Shown in pieces: positions 26,864-36,195 of a DNA stretch of 64,000 bases; position 1 is the first letter of the stretch; every line of letters starts with the position of its first letter. Made by a program: the position numbers and the translations under genes. The stretch covers positions 186,001-250,000 of the forward strand of contig CANMTU010000001.1 of NCBI GenBank assembly GCA_947501005.1. Direction: 5' to 3'. The stretch is from an uncultured Erythrobacter sp. (GTDB lineage: Bacteria > Pseudomonadota > Alphaproteobacteria > Sphingomonadales > Sphingomonadaceae). The notes below the pieces were generated by a model, which did no database searches, was not told the DNA's origin, and worked only from the letters and a program-made list of their open reading frames with translations.

Positions 26864-28006
26864 TCAGACCGCCTTGCCTTCCTCGATCCATTCGAGCAGC
26901 GCCGCCAGGCAATCGCGGGCCAGCAGCTTGCAGCGTTCCGGGCTCCACCCCTGTTCCGGTTCGGGATTTGCCGGGTTGTCCTTGTACGGCAGTTCGAGCG
27001 TCATGGCGGTCGCCTGGAAACGCTCGGCCACCTGATTGGTGCTGATGGTCAGATTTGCCTTGCCGGCCGCCGATTTGACATAGCCCTGCTCGGTCTGGAA
27101 ATCGGGCGTCCGCCGGTCGAGGATGCGCTGGTAGCGATAGAACAGTTCGCCGTGCTCCTCGCTCCAGCTGGGAATGCCTTCGAACCCGGCGAGGAACGCG
27201 ACCGGGATCGCCTCGTCGCCATGCACGTCCATCGCGAAATCGACGCCGGTCTCGTCCATGCGGTTGCGGATGGCGAGGATCTCCGGCGATTTCTCGGCAC
27301 TGGGATCGGCCCATTCGCGGTTGAGATTGGTGCCGATCGCGTTGGTACGCAGATGCCCCCGGCGCGAACCGTCGGGATTGCAATTGGGCACGATGTGCAG
27401 CCGGCAATGCTTGCGCAGTTCGCGCCCCACGCTGTCGGCCGGGTCGGTCAGCACTTCGAGCGCGCCTTCCATCCACCATTCGGCCTGCGTTTCGCCGGGA
27501 TGCTGGCGGGCATAGAACCACACCTGCATATCGCCTTCGCCCATTTCCAGGCAATCGAGCGGCTGCCCGTCGAGCGTTTCGCCAAGGTGCACATACTCCA
27601 CCCCTTCGAACGAGGCCGCCTCGGCCACCAGATCGTGGTGCCGTTCCATCGAATAGGGCGCGAAATAGGCGAACCAGGCAATGTCGCTCGCCGGAGTATA
27701 GCGGATGGTCAGCGTGCCACCGTCCTCGTCCTTGTCGAAGCTGGAGGCGGCGCGGCCCCAGAACAGCCGGTCTTCCGAGACGCAGGCGTCATAGTCGGGC
27801 CAGCCGCCGGGATAGGCGCTGGCGTTGAGATTGCCGAGCTTCAATTCGAGTTCGCGCCCTGCCGCGCCGGACACGCGGAAATGGAACCACTGGGCAAAAT
27901 CGCTCTGATTGTCCTTGCGCAGCGTAACCTTCGCGGTCGCGCCGTCGACGGACTGGACTTCGATATTGCCGCTGTCGAAGGCGGAATCGATCCGGATGTC
28001 GTGCAC
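26864..28006 (-). CDS. M14 family zinc carboxypeptidase, cytosolic type, 380 aa
   Basis: An N-terminal beta-sandwich (about 1-120, [21 protein letters not shown]) typical of cytosolic carboxypeptidases is followed by the M14 domain. This has zinc ligands in RQHPGETQ (HxxE), NCNPDG, NLNREW and DVHGDE. There is no signal peptide. It starts at GTG immediately after the TAA of the upstream lipoprotein gene (no spacer), so it is translationally coupled. The substrate is unknown; bacterial relatives of CCP proteins trim C-terminal residues. Confidence 0.87.
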   Translation of the reverse strand: MHDIRIDSAFDSGNIEVQSVDGATAKVTLRKDNQSDFAQWFHFRVSGAAGRELELKLGNLNASAYPGGWPDYDACVSEDRLFWGRAASSFDKDEDGGTLTIRYTPASDIAWFAYFAPYSMERHHDLVAEAASFEGVEYVHLGETLDGQPLDCLEMGEGDMQVWFYARQHPGETQAEWWMEGALEVLTDPADSVGRELRKHCRLHIVPNCNPDGSRRGHLRTNAIGTNLNREWADPSAEKSPEILAIRNRMDETGVDFAMDVHGDEAIPVAFLAGFEGIPSWSEEHGELFYRYQRILDRRTPDFQTEQGYVKSAAGKANLTISTNQVAERFQATAMTLELPYKDNPANPEPEQGWSPERCKLLARDCLAALLEWIEEGKAV

Positions 28007-28612
28007 TTACGGAACCTCTACTTCTATTGTCTCGCCGTTATTGCCGGGAAATCCCTCGAACAGGGCGGCGGCGACCGTCTGGGCGTTTGCCGGACCGCTG
28101 GCAAGGGGCGAGTTGTCGCTCGCCTGGAAGTCGGCCCGGCCTTCCCACAAAGACTGCCCGGTCGCCGCGTCGCGGATGGTGACGGCAAGCTGGGTGCCGA
28201 TCCGGTCGCGCTGCCCGCCGCCCAGATTGATGCCGAGGCCGAGACCGACGCCCGAACCGTAGGACCCGGTGCTGCCGCCTACCCCGACGCTGACGGGCGA
28301 ACGGTTGCCGCCGCGCCCCACCTGATAGCGTTCGAGGCGGACTTCCGCGATCTGACCGGCGGCGGCCCGGGCGCTTTCGCCATAACCCAGCCGCTCGAGT
28401 TCCTGTGCCACGGCGGCCGTGTAGGGTGAGAGAGCAAGCGGGCTTTGCGCCCCGCCGACCCCTTCGACGAAAATCCGTCCGCTGCCGAGCCGTGCCGCGC
28501 TTTCGGGCGCGACGAACCGCGTCACCTCGACCGGGCCAGTATACTGCGTGGCGCATGCGCCGAGGGCGAGGGGGGCTGCGCACATGCAAGCCATGAGGAA
28601 GCGGCTTTTCAT
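28007..28612 (-). CDS. DUF4136-like lipoprotein, 201 aa
   Basis: The signal peptide ends in a lipobox (LGACA, Cys at about 19). The mature part includes RFVAPESAARLGSGRIFVEG, GYGESARAAAGQIAEVRLE, a Gly/Ser-rich stretch (about 105-135) and LWEGRADFQAS, which resembles DUF4136 lipoproteins. AAGGAT lies seven bases before ATG. It is first in a two-gene leftward unit with the M14 peptidase. Confidence 0.72.
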   Translation of the reverse strand: MKSRFLMACMCAAPLALGACATQYTGPVEVTRFVAPESAARLGSGRIFVEGVGGAQSPLALSPYTAAVAQELERLGYGESARAAAGQIAEVRLERYQVGRGGNRSPVSVGVGGSTGSYGSGVGLGLGINLGGGQRDRIGTQLAVTIRDAATGQSLWEGRADFQASDNSPLASGPANAQTVAAALFEGFPGNNGETIEVEVP

Positions 28613-28716
28613 AGGATGATCCTTTGCTGGTGGAGATAGAACGCGCGGCGTCCCAATCCGCTCCAATTGCAGCGCGGTGATTGCGCCAAGCACTTGATAT
28701 GCTAGGCAGCAAGGCC

Positions 28717-29751
28717 ATGAACGATACGACACGAACGCCCGTACTGGTCACCGGCGGCGCGGGCTATATCGGCAGCCATGCCGTCCTCGCGCTGTGCGAT
28801 GCGGGTTGGGACGTCGCCGTGATCGACAATCTGTCGACCGGCTTCGCTTTCGCCGTGCCGAACGGCGTGCCCCTGTATGAAGGGGATATCGCCGATCCCG
28901 CCCTGCTCGCGCGCATCTTTGCCGAGCGCGGGATCGGGGCGATCATGCATTTCGCAGGCTCGATCGTGGTGCCGGAATCGGTCGCGGATCCTCTGCGCTA
29001 TTACGAGAACAACACGGTGAAGAGCCGGGCCTTGATCGAAGCCGCGGTGGCGGGCGGGGTGCCGCATATCCTGTTCAGTTCGACCGCGGCGACCTACGGC
29101 ACGCCGGAAACCTCGCCGGTGCGCGAGGACGCGCCCAAACAGCCGATCAACCCCTATGGCTGGTCGAAACTGATGACCGAGCAGATGCTCGCCGATGCCG
29201 CCGCCGCGCATCCGTTCAATTACGGGGCCTTGCGCTATTTCAACGTGGCCGGCGCCGATCCGCAAGGGCGCAGCGGGCAATCGACGGCGGGGGCCACCCA
29301 TCTCATCAAGGTTGCATGCGAGGCGGCGCTGGGCAAGCGCGACAGCGTCAGCGTGTTCGGCACCGACTATGCGACGGCGGACGGCACCGGGGTGCGGGAT
29401 TACATCCATGTCAGCGATCTGGCGGCAGCCCACGTCCTGGCGCTGGAAGCCCTGATCGCGGAGCCGCAGCGGTGCTTCACCATGAATTGCGGATACGGAC
29501 GCGGCTTTTCGGTGCTGGAAGTGCTCGATGCGGTGGACCGGGTGACCAATGCGAAGATCGAACGCAATCTGCAGCCGCGCCGCGCGGGCGATCCGGGGGA
29601 ACTCGTGTCCGATCCCTCGCGCCTGCGCGATACCCTGCCGTGGCGCCCGCAGCACGACGATCTCGACGCCATCATCGCCCATGCGCTGCAGTGGGAGCGC
29701 AAACTGACCGGGATGCGGGAATCGGTTGACGGATCGCAGGGCGGGCGTTAA
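28717..29751 (+). CDS. galE: UDP-glucose 4-epimerase, 344 aa
   Basis: Interconverts UDP-glucose and UDP-galactose for surface glycans. It shows [10 protein letters not shown] (about residues 12-21), [20 protein letters not shown], catalytic [15 protein letters not shown] and [12 protein letters not shown] at 28717 with AAGG five bases ahead is preferred to an ATG six codons upstream. It may serve the polysaccharide and GT4 genes elsewhere in the window. Confidence 0.92.
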   Translation: MNDTTRTPVLVTGGAGYIGSHAVLALCDAGWDVAVIDNLSTGFAFAVPNGVPLYEGDIADPALLARIFAERGIGAIMHFAGSIVVPESVADPLRYYENNTVKSRALIEAAVAGGVPHILFSSTAATYGTPETSPVREDAPKQPINPYGWSKLMTEQMLADAAAAHPFNYGALRYFNVAGADPQGRSGQSTAGATHLIKVACEAALGKRDSVSVFGTDYATADGTGVRDYIHVSDLAAAHVLALEALIAEPQRCFTMNCGYGRGFSVLEVLDAVDRVTNAKIERNLQPRRAGDPGELVSDPSRLRDTLPWRPQHDDLDAIIAHALQWERKLTGMRESVDGSQGGR

Positions 29752-29819
29752 CCGGCGCGCTTGTTTTCGGCGGCCCGCTTTCCCTCTGCGCTCGCCCACA
29801 GCCATTCACGAGAGATACG

Positions 29820-29945
29820 ATGAAAGTCCGTAACAGCCTCAAGTCGCTGAAGAACCGTCACCGCGATTGCCGCGTCATCCGTCGTCGCGGGCGCACCTAT
29901 GTGATCAACAAGACCAATCGCCGGTTCAAGGCCCGCCAGGGCTGA
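29820..29945 (+). CDS. rpmJ: Ribosomal protein L36 (bL36), 41 aa
   Basis: Reads [20 protein letters not shown] then the conserved [21 protein letters not shown]. It is the zinc-independent 41-residue form of alphaproteobacteria: only one Cys (position 17) remains of the zinc set. It lies alone between galE and a HAD hydrolase with a hairpin 45 bases after its stop. Confidence 0.95.
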   Translation: MKVRNSLKSLKNRHRDCRVIRRRGRTYVINKTNRRFKARQG

Positions 29946-29989
29946 ACCTGCCGCCGGGCACCACGCCCGGGCCGGTACTGGTCGAGGAT

Positions 29990-30024
29990 GGCCCGGCTCT
30001 CTTGGGTGAGAGCGCGGGCCGTTT
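29990..30024 (+). terminator. Probable rpmJ terminator
   Basis: GGCCCGGCTCTC / GAGAGC-G-CGGGCC with one bulged G, followed by GTTTG. It ends 20 bases before the HAD gene start. Confidence 0.5.
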
Positions 30025-30043
30025 GCTATTGGGAGCGATCGCC

Positions 30044-30685
30044 ATGAACCAGCGGATCGATGCCGTCGTGTTCGATGTCGGCCGGGTGCTGTACCAGTGG
30101 GACCTGGCGGCCCTTTTCCGCAAGGTGGAGCCGGACGAGGCGACGCGCGAACGGCTGCTGCGCGAGGTCGTCACCGAGGAATGGCATTTCCAGCACGATC
30201 GAGGGCGTACCCTCGCGGAAATGGTGCCTGAGCGGATTGCCGAATTCCCCGAGTTCGAATCGCATCTCAACGCCTATCGCGCCCGCTTTAACGAGACCAT
30301 TCCCGGCCCCGTCCCGGGCAGTATCGAACTGGTCGAACGGCTGCACGATGCCGGCGTCCCGCTGTTCGCCATCACCAATTTCGGCGCCGAGTTCTGGGCC
30401 GGCTTCCGCCCCACGGCGGCGGTGTTCGACCTGTTCGGCGCGATCGTCGTCTCGGGCGAGGAGCGGCGCGCCAAGCCCGACCCGGCGCTGTTCGCGCTGG
30501 CCGCCGAACGCTTCGGCCATGCCCCGCAGCATATGCTGTTCATCGACGACAATGCGGCCAACATCGCCTCCGCCCGGGCGGAAGGGTGGCAGGTGCATCA
30601 TTTTCAGGATGCCGCGACCCTCGAACAGGACCTCGTTGCGCGCGGTCTGCTTCGCCCGACTGGATTTTCCGGTGGCCCGCTGTAG
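30044..30685 (+). CDS. HAD-superfamily hydrolase, 213 aa
   Basis: The nucleophile motif appears as VVFDVGRVLYQWD, with ITNFG (motif II) and RRAKPDP with MLFIDDNAANI (motifs III and IV). The second Asp of the usual DxD is Gly-free but altered (DVG rather than DxD), as in the YihX/2-haloacid dehalogenase group. The cap is small and helical. It probably acts on a sugar phosphate or a haloacid; the substrate cannot be told. Confidence 0.82.
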   Translation: MNQRIDAVVFDVGRVLYQWDLAALFRKVEPDEATRERLLREVVTEEWHFQHDRGRTLAEMVPERIAEFPEFESHLNAYRARFNETIPGPVPGSIELVERLHDAGVPLFAITNFGAEFWAGFRPTAAVFDLFGAIVVSGEERRAKPDPALFALAAERFGHAPQHMLFIDDNAANIASARAEGWQVHHFQDAATLEQDLVARGLLRPTGFSGGPL

Positions 30686-30712
30686 GGTGCAAGGCGGACG
30701 AGTAGGACGAAG

Positions 30713-31264
30713 ATGGGAAAGACCCGCGAAAATCTGCGCGAACTGACCGAGTGCGGCCTGCCGCGCGCGCTCGAGGTGATGGGCGAGCGCTGGTCGTTCA
30801 TGATCCTTCGTGCCGGGTTCAACGGCCTGTTCCATTTCGAGGAATTCCTCTCCGAACTCGGCATTGCCCGCAACATCCTCTCCAACCGTCTGAGCCGGCT
30901 GGTCGAACACGGCATCATGCGGCGCGAACCCTGCGCCGAGGATCGCCGCAAGATCGAGTATCGCCTGACCGAGAAGGGCCTCGATCTGCTTCCCGCGATG
31001 GTCGCGCTGCGCCAGTGGGGGCAGAAATACGGCGAGGAGATCGTCGAGAACCCCGTCCTGGTCGACGAGCAGGACCGGCAACCGATCGGGCCGACCTCCA
31101 TCCTGGCGCATGACGGGCGCATCCTCGCCCCGACCGACCTTACCTTGGTCGAACGCCAGCAGGTCGGCGTTCGGGCGGACGGAAGCGCATCGCGCCGGTC
31201 GCGCGACCTCGACGGTGCCCGGCTGGCCCGCGCTGCCGATCCCATGCCGCAGGAAGCCGCCTGA
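30713..31264 (+). CDS. HxlR-family winged-helix regulator, 183 aa
   Basis: The HxlR domain (about residues 10-105) has CGLPRALEVMGERWSFMILR, GIARNILSNRLSRLVEHGIM and YRLTEKGLDLLPA. The usual N-terminal redox Cys position is occupied by ECGLP. A C-terminal extension of about 75 residues (LVDEQDRQPI... ARAADPMP) is polar and looks disordered. Targets are unknown; the HAD gene upstream and the small gene overlapping its stop are candidates. Confidence 0.85.
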   Translation: MGKTRENLRELTECGLPRALEVMGERWSFMILRAGFNGLFHFEEFLSELGIARNILSNRLSRLVEHGIMRREPCAEDRRKIEYRLTEKGLDLLPAMVALRQWGQKYGEEIVENPVLVDEQDRQPIGPTSILAHDGRILAPTDLTLVERQQVGVRADGSASRRSRDLDGARLARAADPMPQEAA

Positions 31265-31563
31265 CCGCCGCGCCCGATCGCACGCCTGACGGGCGCTATA
31301 TCATCGTCGATGGCCGCTTGTGGCGGGCGACCGATCCCGGCCTTTCCGAATCCGACCGCGCGCGACTGGTGCGCGAACTCATGGCCGCCCGGCGGGCCGT
31401 GGGCGCAGCCTTGCGAGCCGAGGACGCGGAGGCGGAAAAGGCGGCACGGGCAAAGGTCCATGCCGCGAAGGTCGGCCTCGGCGAGCGCGGCCCGGTCTGG
31501 TGGGACGACGGGGCGCCCGACTATAATCGCAAGCTGATCGAGAACACGCCTTACGCGAATTAA
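31261..31563 (+). CDS. Conserved small protein with proposed CTG start, 100 aa
   Basis: The frame opens at CTG, whose last two bases plus A form the upstream stop (CTGA), with AGGAAG five bases ahead. There is no ATG/GTG/TTG in frame until TTG at 31318, which would remove RYIIVDGR. The protein reads PDGRYIIVDGRLWRATDPGL, then a helical Ala/Arg/Glu stretch and GPVWWDDGAPDYNRKLIENT, a pattern of conserved proteobacterial small proteins of unknown role. Confidence 0.65.
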   Translation: MTAAPDRTPDGRYIIVDGRLWRATDPGLSESDRARLVRELMAARRAVGAALRAEDAEAEKAARAKVHAAKVGLGERGPVWWDDGAPDYNRKLIENTPYAN

Positions 31564-31632
31564 GCGGCGCGACGGGCCTTGCGTTAAATTCCTCTCAACA
31601 TCTGCCTGCTACGAAACCCGCCATGCATTGAT

Positions 31633-32001
31633 GTGAGGCGGACGCGCGGTGTCGTGATCGAAGTCGAGATACAGAACGAGACGCATCAGAGCCAGTTTCG
31701 CATCCGCGCGATGGCCGTCCCGCGCATTGGCGAGGGCATCCGCCTGCGCGAACCCGGCGGCATCTGGGCAAGCTACGACGTGCTCGACGTGTGGTACCAG
31801 CAGGCGGAGTTCGGCGAGGTCTGGGTGCCGTATCTCCACGTGCGCATGACGCCGAGCGAGACGGATACGATCTTCGCCTCCCCCGCCGCGCGCACCCGCA
31901 GCCCGGATCAGGCCATGCCGATCGAGGATTTCCTCGCCAGGTTCGAAGGCAGCGCCGAGCGTGAGCCAGTCAAATTGACGCTGGACATGAGCGAGAACTG
32001 A
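31633..32001 (+). CDS. Hypothetical protein, 122 aa
   Basis: Not recognised. Beta-rich N-terminal half (EVEIQNETHQSQFRIRAMAV, DVLDVWYQQAEFGEVW) and a polar C-terminal tail with FLARFEG and LTLDMSEN. GTG is the first possible start; a second GTG seven codons later is equally plausible and neither has a clear ribosome site. It is convergent with the LON-domain gene. Confidence 0.6.
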   Translation: MRRTRGVVIEVEIQNETHQSQFRIRAMAVPRIGEGIRLREPGGIWASYDVLDVWYQQAEFGEVWVPYLHVRMTPSETDTIFASPAARTRSPDQAMPIEDFLARFEGSAEREPVKLTLDMSEN

Positions 32002-32037
32002 CCGGGCCAGCGCCGGTGGCGCGGTATCTTCGCCGGC

Positions 32038-32655
32038 TTATTGCAAAGTGACGATTTGCGCCCCGTCATCGTCGTCGGTCAAGGCGAAGAACTGCATCAG
32101 CTGCACCATCAGCTCGCACCGCTGCGACAGGGTGTCCGCCTCTAGAAGCGCCTGTTTCGCCGCGATGTCGAAAGGAGCGATCTGAGAGACGCCATTGATC
32201 AGCGTTTCGTCGTCCAGCTGGGAAACCGAATCCCAATCGACTTTGTATCCCTGGATCGCCGCGAACCGGCGGGCCTCGTTCTCGAACCCGGCCCGCTCCA
32301 CGCTGGAGAGGTATTCCTCCTCGGGTTCCTCGATCCGCTCTGCCTCGATCTGGCGGAAAGCGGTGGTCACCTCCAGTTCGCGCAGCAGGCGGAAGCGATG
32401 CTGGCCTTCGAGAACGACATTGTAGCGCCCGTCCTCATGCGCTTCGACCTCGCCGATCTTGCCCACGCAGCCCACCGAATAAAGCGGTGCGTTCTCGCCC
32501 CCGCGCTGCGGCTGGATCATCGCGATCCGGCGATCCTTGGCCAGCGCGCTGCCGACCAGTTCGCGGTAGCGCGGCTCGAAGATGTGCAGCGGCAATTGCA
32601 GACCCGGAAACAGGATCGCGCCGGGCAGGGGAAAGATCGAGAGGCGCTCGCTCAT
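32038..32655 (-). CDS. LON substrate-binding domain protein, 205 aa
   Basis: Stand-alone copy of the Lon N-terminal domain without ATPase or protease parts: FPLPGAILFPGLQLPLHIFEPRYR at about residues 8-31, VGCVGKIGEVE and YNVVLEGQHRFRLL. This is the usual length for such proteins. It starts four bases after the stop of the thioredoxin-TPR gene and is probably co-transcribed. The family is thought to bind substrates or chaperone clients; there is no direct evidence here. Confidence 0.9.
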   Translation of the reverse strand: MSERLSIFPLPGAILFPGLQLPLHIFEPRYRELVGSALAKDRRIAMIQPQRGGENAPLYSVGCVGKIGEVEAHEDGRYNVVLEGQHRFRLLRELEVTTAFRQIEAERIEEPEEEYLSSVERAGFENEARRFAAIQGYKVDWDSVSQLDDETLINGVSQIAPFDIAAKQALLEADTLSQRCELMVQLMQFFALTDDDDGAQIVTLQ

Positions 32656-32659
32656 CCGC

Positions 32660-33583
32660 TCAACCGAACAATATGCGCGAGAGCTTGCGCCGCGTATCGA
32701 CCACCCATGGGTCTTCCAGGCCGACGGCGTTGAAGATGTCGATCAGGCGGGTGCGCGCCGCGCCCTCGTTCCATTCGCGGTCCGCCTCGATCATGGCGAG
32801 CAATTCGTCCGCCGCCGCGTCGCGCTGTCCGGCGGCGAAGGCGGCCTCGGCATAGGCGAGGCGGGCGTCCATGTCGGCGGGATCGGCTTGCGCCTTTTCG
32901 CGCAACGCGGCCAGTTCGCCGTCATCCACACGGTTGCCTGCGAGGTCGAGCGCGTTGCTCGCGGCCAGTATCTGCGGATCGTTCGCCAATGCGGGATTTT
33001 GCTGCGCCGCGCCCAATGCCGCCCGTGCCTCGTCGACACGGCCCGCCTGCACCAGTGCGCGGGCGAGCCCTGCATGTGCGGCGGCATCGTCGGGCGCCAT
33101 CTGCGCCACCTGCGCGAAAATCCCGGCGGCGCGTTCGGCGTCGCCCTCGGCCAGAACCTGCTCCGCCATCGCAATGAACTGGGCGATGTCCTGCTGCGGC
33201 TGGGCGCCGGCGTCATCCCCGCCATCCGCCTGCACCGGAACCTGCGCCAGGATCTGGTCGAGCGTCTGCCTCATCTGCGATTCGCTGCGCGCGCTGGTCA
33301 GGTCGGCGACCGGCTGGCCCTGGAACATCGCATAGACGGTGGGGATCGACTGCACCTGAAACTGCGCAGCGATGAACTGTTCGGCATCGACGTCGATCTT
33401 GCGCAGCACCACGCCCTTGTCGGCATAGTCCGCCGCGACCTTTTCCAGCATCGGCGCCATCGCCTTGCACGGCCCGCACCATTCGGCATGGAAATCGAGA
33501 ATGACGAGCTTGGTCATCGATGGCTCGACGACATCCGCCTTGAACCGCTCGATGGCTTTCTGTTCGTCGATATTCAAACCCAT
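32660..33583 (-). CDS. Thioredoxin-TPR fusion, CnoX-like, 307 aa
   Basis: An N-terminal thioredoxin domain with WCGPC (about residues 37-41) and QSIPTVYAMFQGQP (cis-Pro) is joined to TPR-like helices (about 135-300: AEGDAERAAGIFAQVAQMAP, AALGAAQQNPALANDP). This is the arrangement of CnoX/YbbN chaperedoxins, which protect clients under oxidative stress and pass them to GroEL. ATG is used; a GTG three codons upstream and an ATG 16 codons upstream are alternatives. Confidence 0.88.
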   Translation of the reverse strand: MGLNIDEQKAIERFKADVVEPSMTKLVILDFHAEWCGPCKAMAPMLEKVAADYADKGVVLRKIDVDAEQFIAAQFQVQSIPTVYAMFQGQPVADLTSARSESQMRQTLDQILAQVPVQADGGDDAGAQPQQDIAQFIAMAEQVLAEGDAERAAGIFAQVAQMAPDDAAAHAGLARALVQAGRVDEARAALGAAQQNPALANDPQILAASNALDLAGNRVDDGELAALREKAQADPADMDARLAYAEAAFAAGQRDAAADELLAMIEADREWNEGAARTRLIDIFNAVGLEDPWVVDTRRKLSRILFG

Positions 33584-33793
33584 GCTCGCCACGCGAACCG
33601 CCTTTCTGCCTGTCTTCGTCTGCCCCGCCATGTGGGCACGATGCCCGGCAATGTGAAGCACCGCCGCATATCGGGCAAGGGGCAGGCGGGGCTTGCGTGC
33701 ATGACGTGATTTTTCGGCTTGCGGGGCGGGATAACCGCTGCTAGTTGCGCGCCTCCCCACCGGATGCGGTCGCATTCGGCAGAGCGTCAGTGA

Positions 33794-33868
33794 GCGGGCG
33801 TAGCTCAGGGGTAGAGCACAACCTTGCCAAGGTTGGGGTCGGGCGTTCGAATCGCCTCGCCCGCTCCA
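33794..33868 (+). tRNA. tRNA-Gly(GCC)
   Basis: A full 75-nt cloverleaf: acceptor GCGGGCG/CGCCCGC, D arm GCTC...GAGC, anticodon stem CAACC/GGTTG with loop TTGCCAA (anticodon GCC), T arm GGGCG/CGCCT with TTCGAAT, and encoded CCA. Confidence 0.97.
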
Positions 33869-33954
33869 TTCTCCTTTTACCGGATCCGGCATCCCCGTTT
33901 ATCGACGGGTCGATGTCGTTCGTCGGCGCGCCGACAAATCGCGCGGCTTGGCGG

Positions 33955-33982
33955 TTGACCAAGCGGAGCAAACGGCTATTGG
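33955..33982 (+). promoter_or_regulatory. Candidate sigma70 promoter of the ZnuD-like receptor
   Basis: TTGACC, 16-base spacer, TATTGG. The expected start would fall at or next to the ATG at 33990, implying a leaderless or nearly leaderless message. CTTGG-cggttga-CCAAG overlaps the -35 box and could be an operator. Confidence 0.4.
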
Positions 33983-33989
33983 CGCCGAT

Positions 33990-36191
33990 ATGTTGTATCG
34001 TTCTTCTGTTCGGGCGCTTGCGGGCGTTTCGATTGCCGCCCTCGGTTTCACTCTCGCGCCCGCGCTCAGCGCGCAGACGGTCTCGCCGTCCGACGATACG
34101 CCGGATGCGGTCGAGGATGACGGGGATCCCGAAACCGTCGACCTGCACGATCGCCGGGTCGATTATCAGGGTCGCATCGTGGTCACTGCCTCGGGCCTGC
34201 GCGAATTCGATCTGCTCGCCGGGACCAGCGTGGTCGAGGGGGAAGAACTTCAACGCAATCTCGACGGGCAGCTGGGCGAAGTGCTGGCGAGCCAGCCGGG
34301 TGTCTCCGCCTCGGGCTTCGCACCGGGCGCCTCGCGCCCCATCCTGCGCGGCTTTTCGGGCGAGCGGGTCAAGGTCCTGATCGACGGGATCGGGGCGATC
34401 GACGCCTCCAACACCTCCGACGATCACGCCGTCTCGATCGACCCGCTGACGGCGGAATCCATCGAAGTGCTGCGCGGCCCGGCCGTGCTTCTCTACGGCA
34501 GCCAGGCGATCGGCGGTGCGGTCAACGTGATCGACAAGCGCATACCGCGCCGCCTGCCCGCCGATGGCAACATCCATGTCGATCTGCTGGCCGGTGCCGA
34601 CACCGTTGCCGATCTGCGCGAATTCGGCGGATCGGTCGACGCGCCGCTGGGCGGCGGCTTCATCGTCCATGCCGACGGGTCCTGGCGCGAGACGGACGAT
34701 CTCGAGGTTCCCGGCTACACCGTCGCGCCCGTATTGCGGGCCGATCTCCTCGCCGATGCGGCGGAGGAAGACGAGGAAGGCAATTTCGAGGAAGCGGACG
34801 AGCTGCGCGAGGCCGCCAACCAGCGCGGCGTCCTGCCCAACAGCGCCACCGAAACATGGAGCGCGAATGCCGGCATCGCCTTCTTCGAGGGCGACAGCAA
34901 TATGGGCGTGTCCTTCGGCGTCTACGATACGATGTACGGCGTCCCCGGCCGCCCCGGCGCGGGCCACCATCATGGCGAGGAAGAGGGCGGCGAGGAAGAA
35001 GCCGGCGAGGAAGAGGGCGATGAGCGCGTCAGCATCGGCCTACGCCAGTACCGCGCGGACTTTCGCGGAGACATTGCGCTGGGCACCGGGGTCTTCCAGC
35101 GGCTGAAGCTGCGGGCCGGCTATTCCGACTACACCCACACCGAATTCGAAGGCCCCGAAGTCGGCACGGTGTTCGACGTCAGCGGGATCGAGGCGCGCGC
35201 CGAACTGGTGCAGAACCCGCTGGGCGCCCTGCGCGGTTCGCTCGGCTTCCAGTATTACGTCCGCGATTTTAAGGCGATCGGGGAGGAAGCCTTCATCGCG
35301 CCCAACCAGACCAACCAGTTCGCCCTGTTCGCGCTGCAGGAATATGGCGACGGTCCGATCCAGCTGGAAGGATCGGCGCGGTACGAGAACACCTCGGTGG
35401 AAAGCGCGGCGCTCGGCCTCGACCGGCAGTTCGATACGTTTTCGGGTGCGATCGGCATCGCCTATGACGGCCCGCAGGCCTTCCGCACCGGCATCAACCT
35501 GTCGCGCGTGGCGCGGGCGCCGGCGGCGGAGGAATTGTTCGCCAACGGCCCACATATCGCCACCCAGGCATTCGAGGTCGGCGATCCCGACCTCACCACC
35601 GAAAAGGCATGGGGCGCCGAAGCCTATGCGCGCGGGCGGCTCGGCGATGCGGAATTCAGCGTCGCCGCCTATCGCAACTGGTTCGACGACTACATCTATC
35701 TGGCCGAAACCGGCGAGGAGGAAGACGATCTGCCGGTCTATGCCTTCTTCCAGCAGGGCGCGACCTATACCGGGATCGAGGGCCAGCTGATCTACACCTT
35801 CGTCGATACCGAGAATCTGCGTCTCGGCACCGATCTGCGCGGCGAATACGTCCGCGCCGAGCTCGACGACGGCAGCGATGTGCCGCGTATCCCGCCGCTC
35901 GGCCTGTCGGGCGCGTTGACGGCCGGCATGGGGCAGTTCGACGTGCGCGGCGAAGTCGAATGGTTCGACGATCAGACGAAGGTCGCCGCGTTCGAAACGC
36001 CGACCGACGATTTCACTTTCGTCAACGCCTCGCTCGCATGGCGGCCGTTCGAAGGAAACGAGGCCATCCGCCTGCTGCTGAAGGTCGACAACATCTTCGA
36101 CGTCACCGGCCGCCGGGCGACGAGTTTCACGAAGGATTTCGTGCCGCTCGGCGGACGCAATTTCAGCGCCAGCCTGCGGGCGAGCTTCTAG
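33990..36191 (+). CDS. TonB-dependent receptor, ZnuD-like with His/Glu-rich loop, 733 aa
   Basis: Signal peptide (cleavage near LSAQ), TonB box GRIVVTAS (about 61-68), plug with RPILRGFSGERVKVLIDGIG and LYGSQAIGGAVNVID, barrel ending in a terminal Phe (LRASF). An extracellular loop at about 323-345 has three His followed by a Glu-rich run, and another acidic stretch lies at about 257-272. Metal-binding loops of this kind are known in the zinc receptor ZnuD, so zinc or another divalent metal is the likely cargo. The start follows the tRNA-Gly by 121 bases. Confidence 0.87.
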   Translation: MLYRSSVRALAGVSIAALGFTLAPALSAQTVSPSDDTPDAVEDDGDPETVDLHDRRVDYQGRIVVTASGLREFDLLAGTSVVEGEELQRNLDGQLGEVLASQPGVSASGFAPGASRPILRGFSGERVKVLIDGIGAIDASNTSDDHAVSIDPLTAESIEVLRGPAVLLYGSQAIGGAVNVIDKRIPRRLPADGNIHVDLLAGADTVADLREFGGSVDAPLGGGFIVHADGSWRETDDLEVPGYTVAPVLRADLLADAAEEDEEGNFEEADELREAANQRGVLPNSATETWSANAGIAFFEGDSNMGVSFGVYDTMYGVPGRPGAGHHHGEEEGGEEEAGEEEGDERVSIGLRQYRADFRGDIALGTGVFQRLKLRAGYSDYTHTEFEGPEVGTVFDVSGIEARAELVQNPLGALRGSLGFQYYVRDFKAIGEEAFIAPNQTNQFALFALQEYGDGPIQLEGSARYENTSVESAALGLDRQFDTFSGAIGIAYDGPQAFRTGINLSRVARAPAAEELFANGPHIATQAFEVGDPDLTTEKAWGAEAYARGRLGDAEFSVAAYRNWFDDYIYLAETGEEEDDLPVYAFFQQGATYTGIEGQLIYTFVDTENLRLGTDLRGEYVRAELDDGSDVPRIPPLGLSGALTAGMGQFDVRGEVEWFDDQTKVAAFETPTDDFTFVNASLAWRPFEGNEAIRLLLKVDNIFDVTGRRATSFTKDFVPLGGRNFSASLRASF

Positions 36192-36195
36192 AGGG

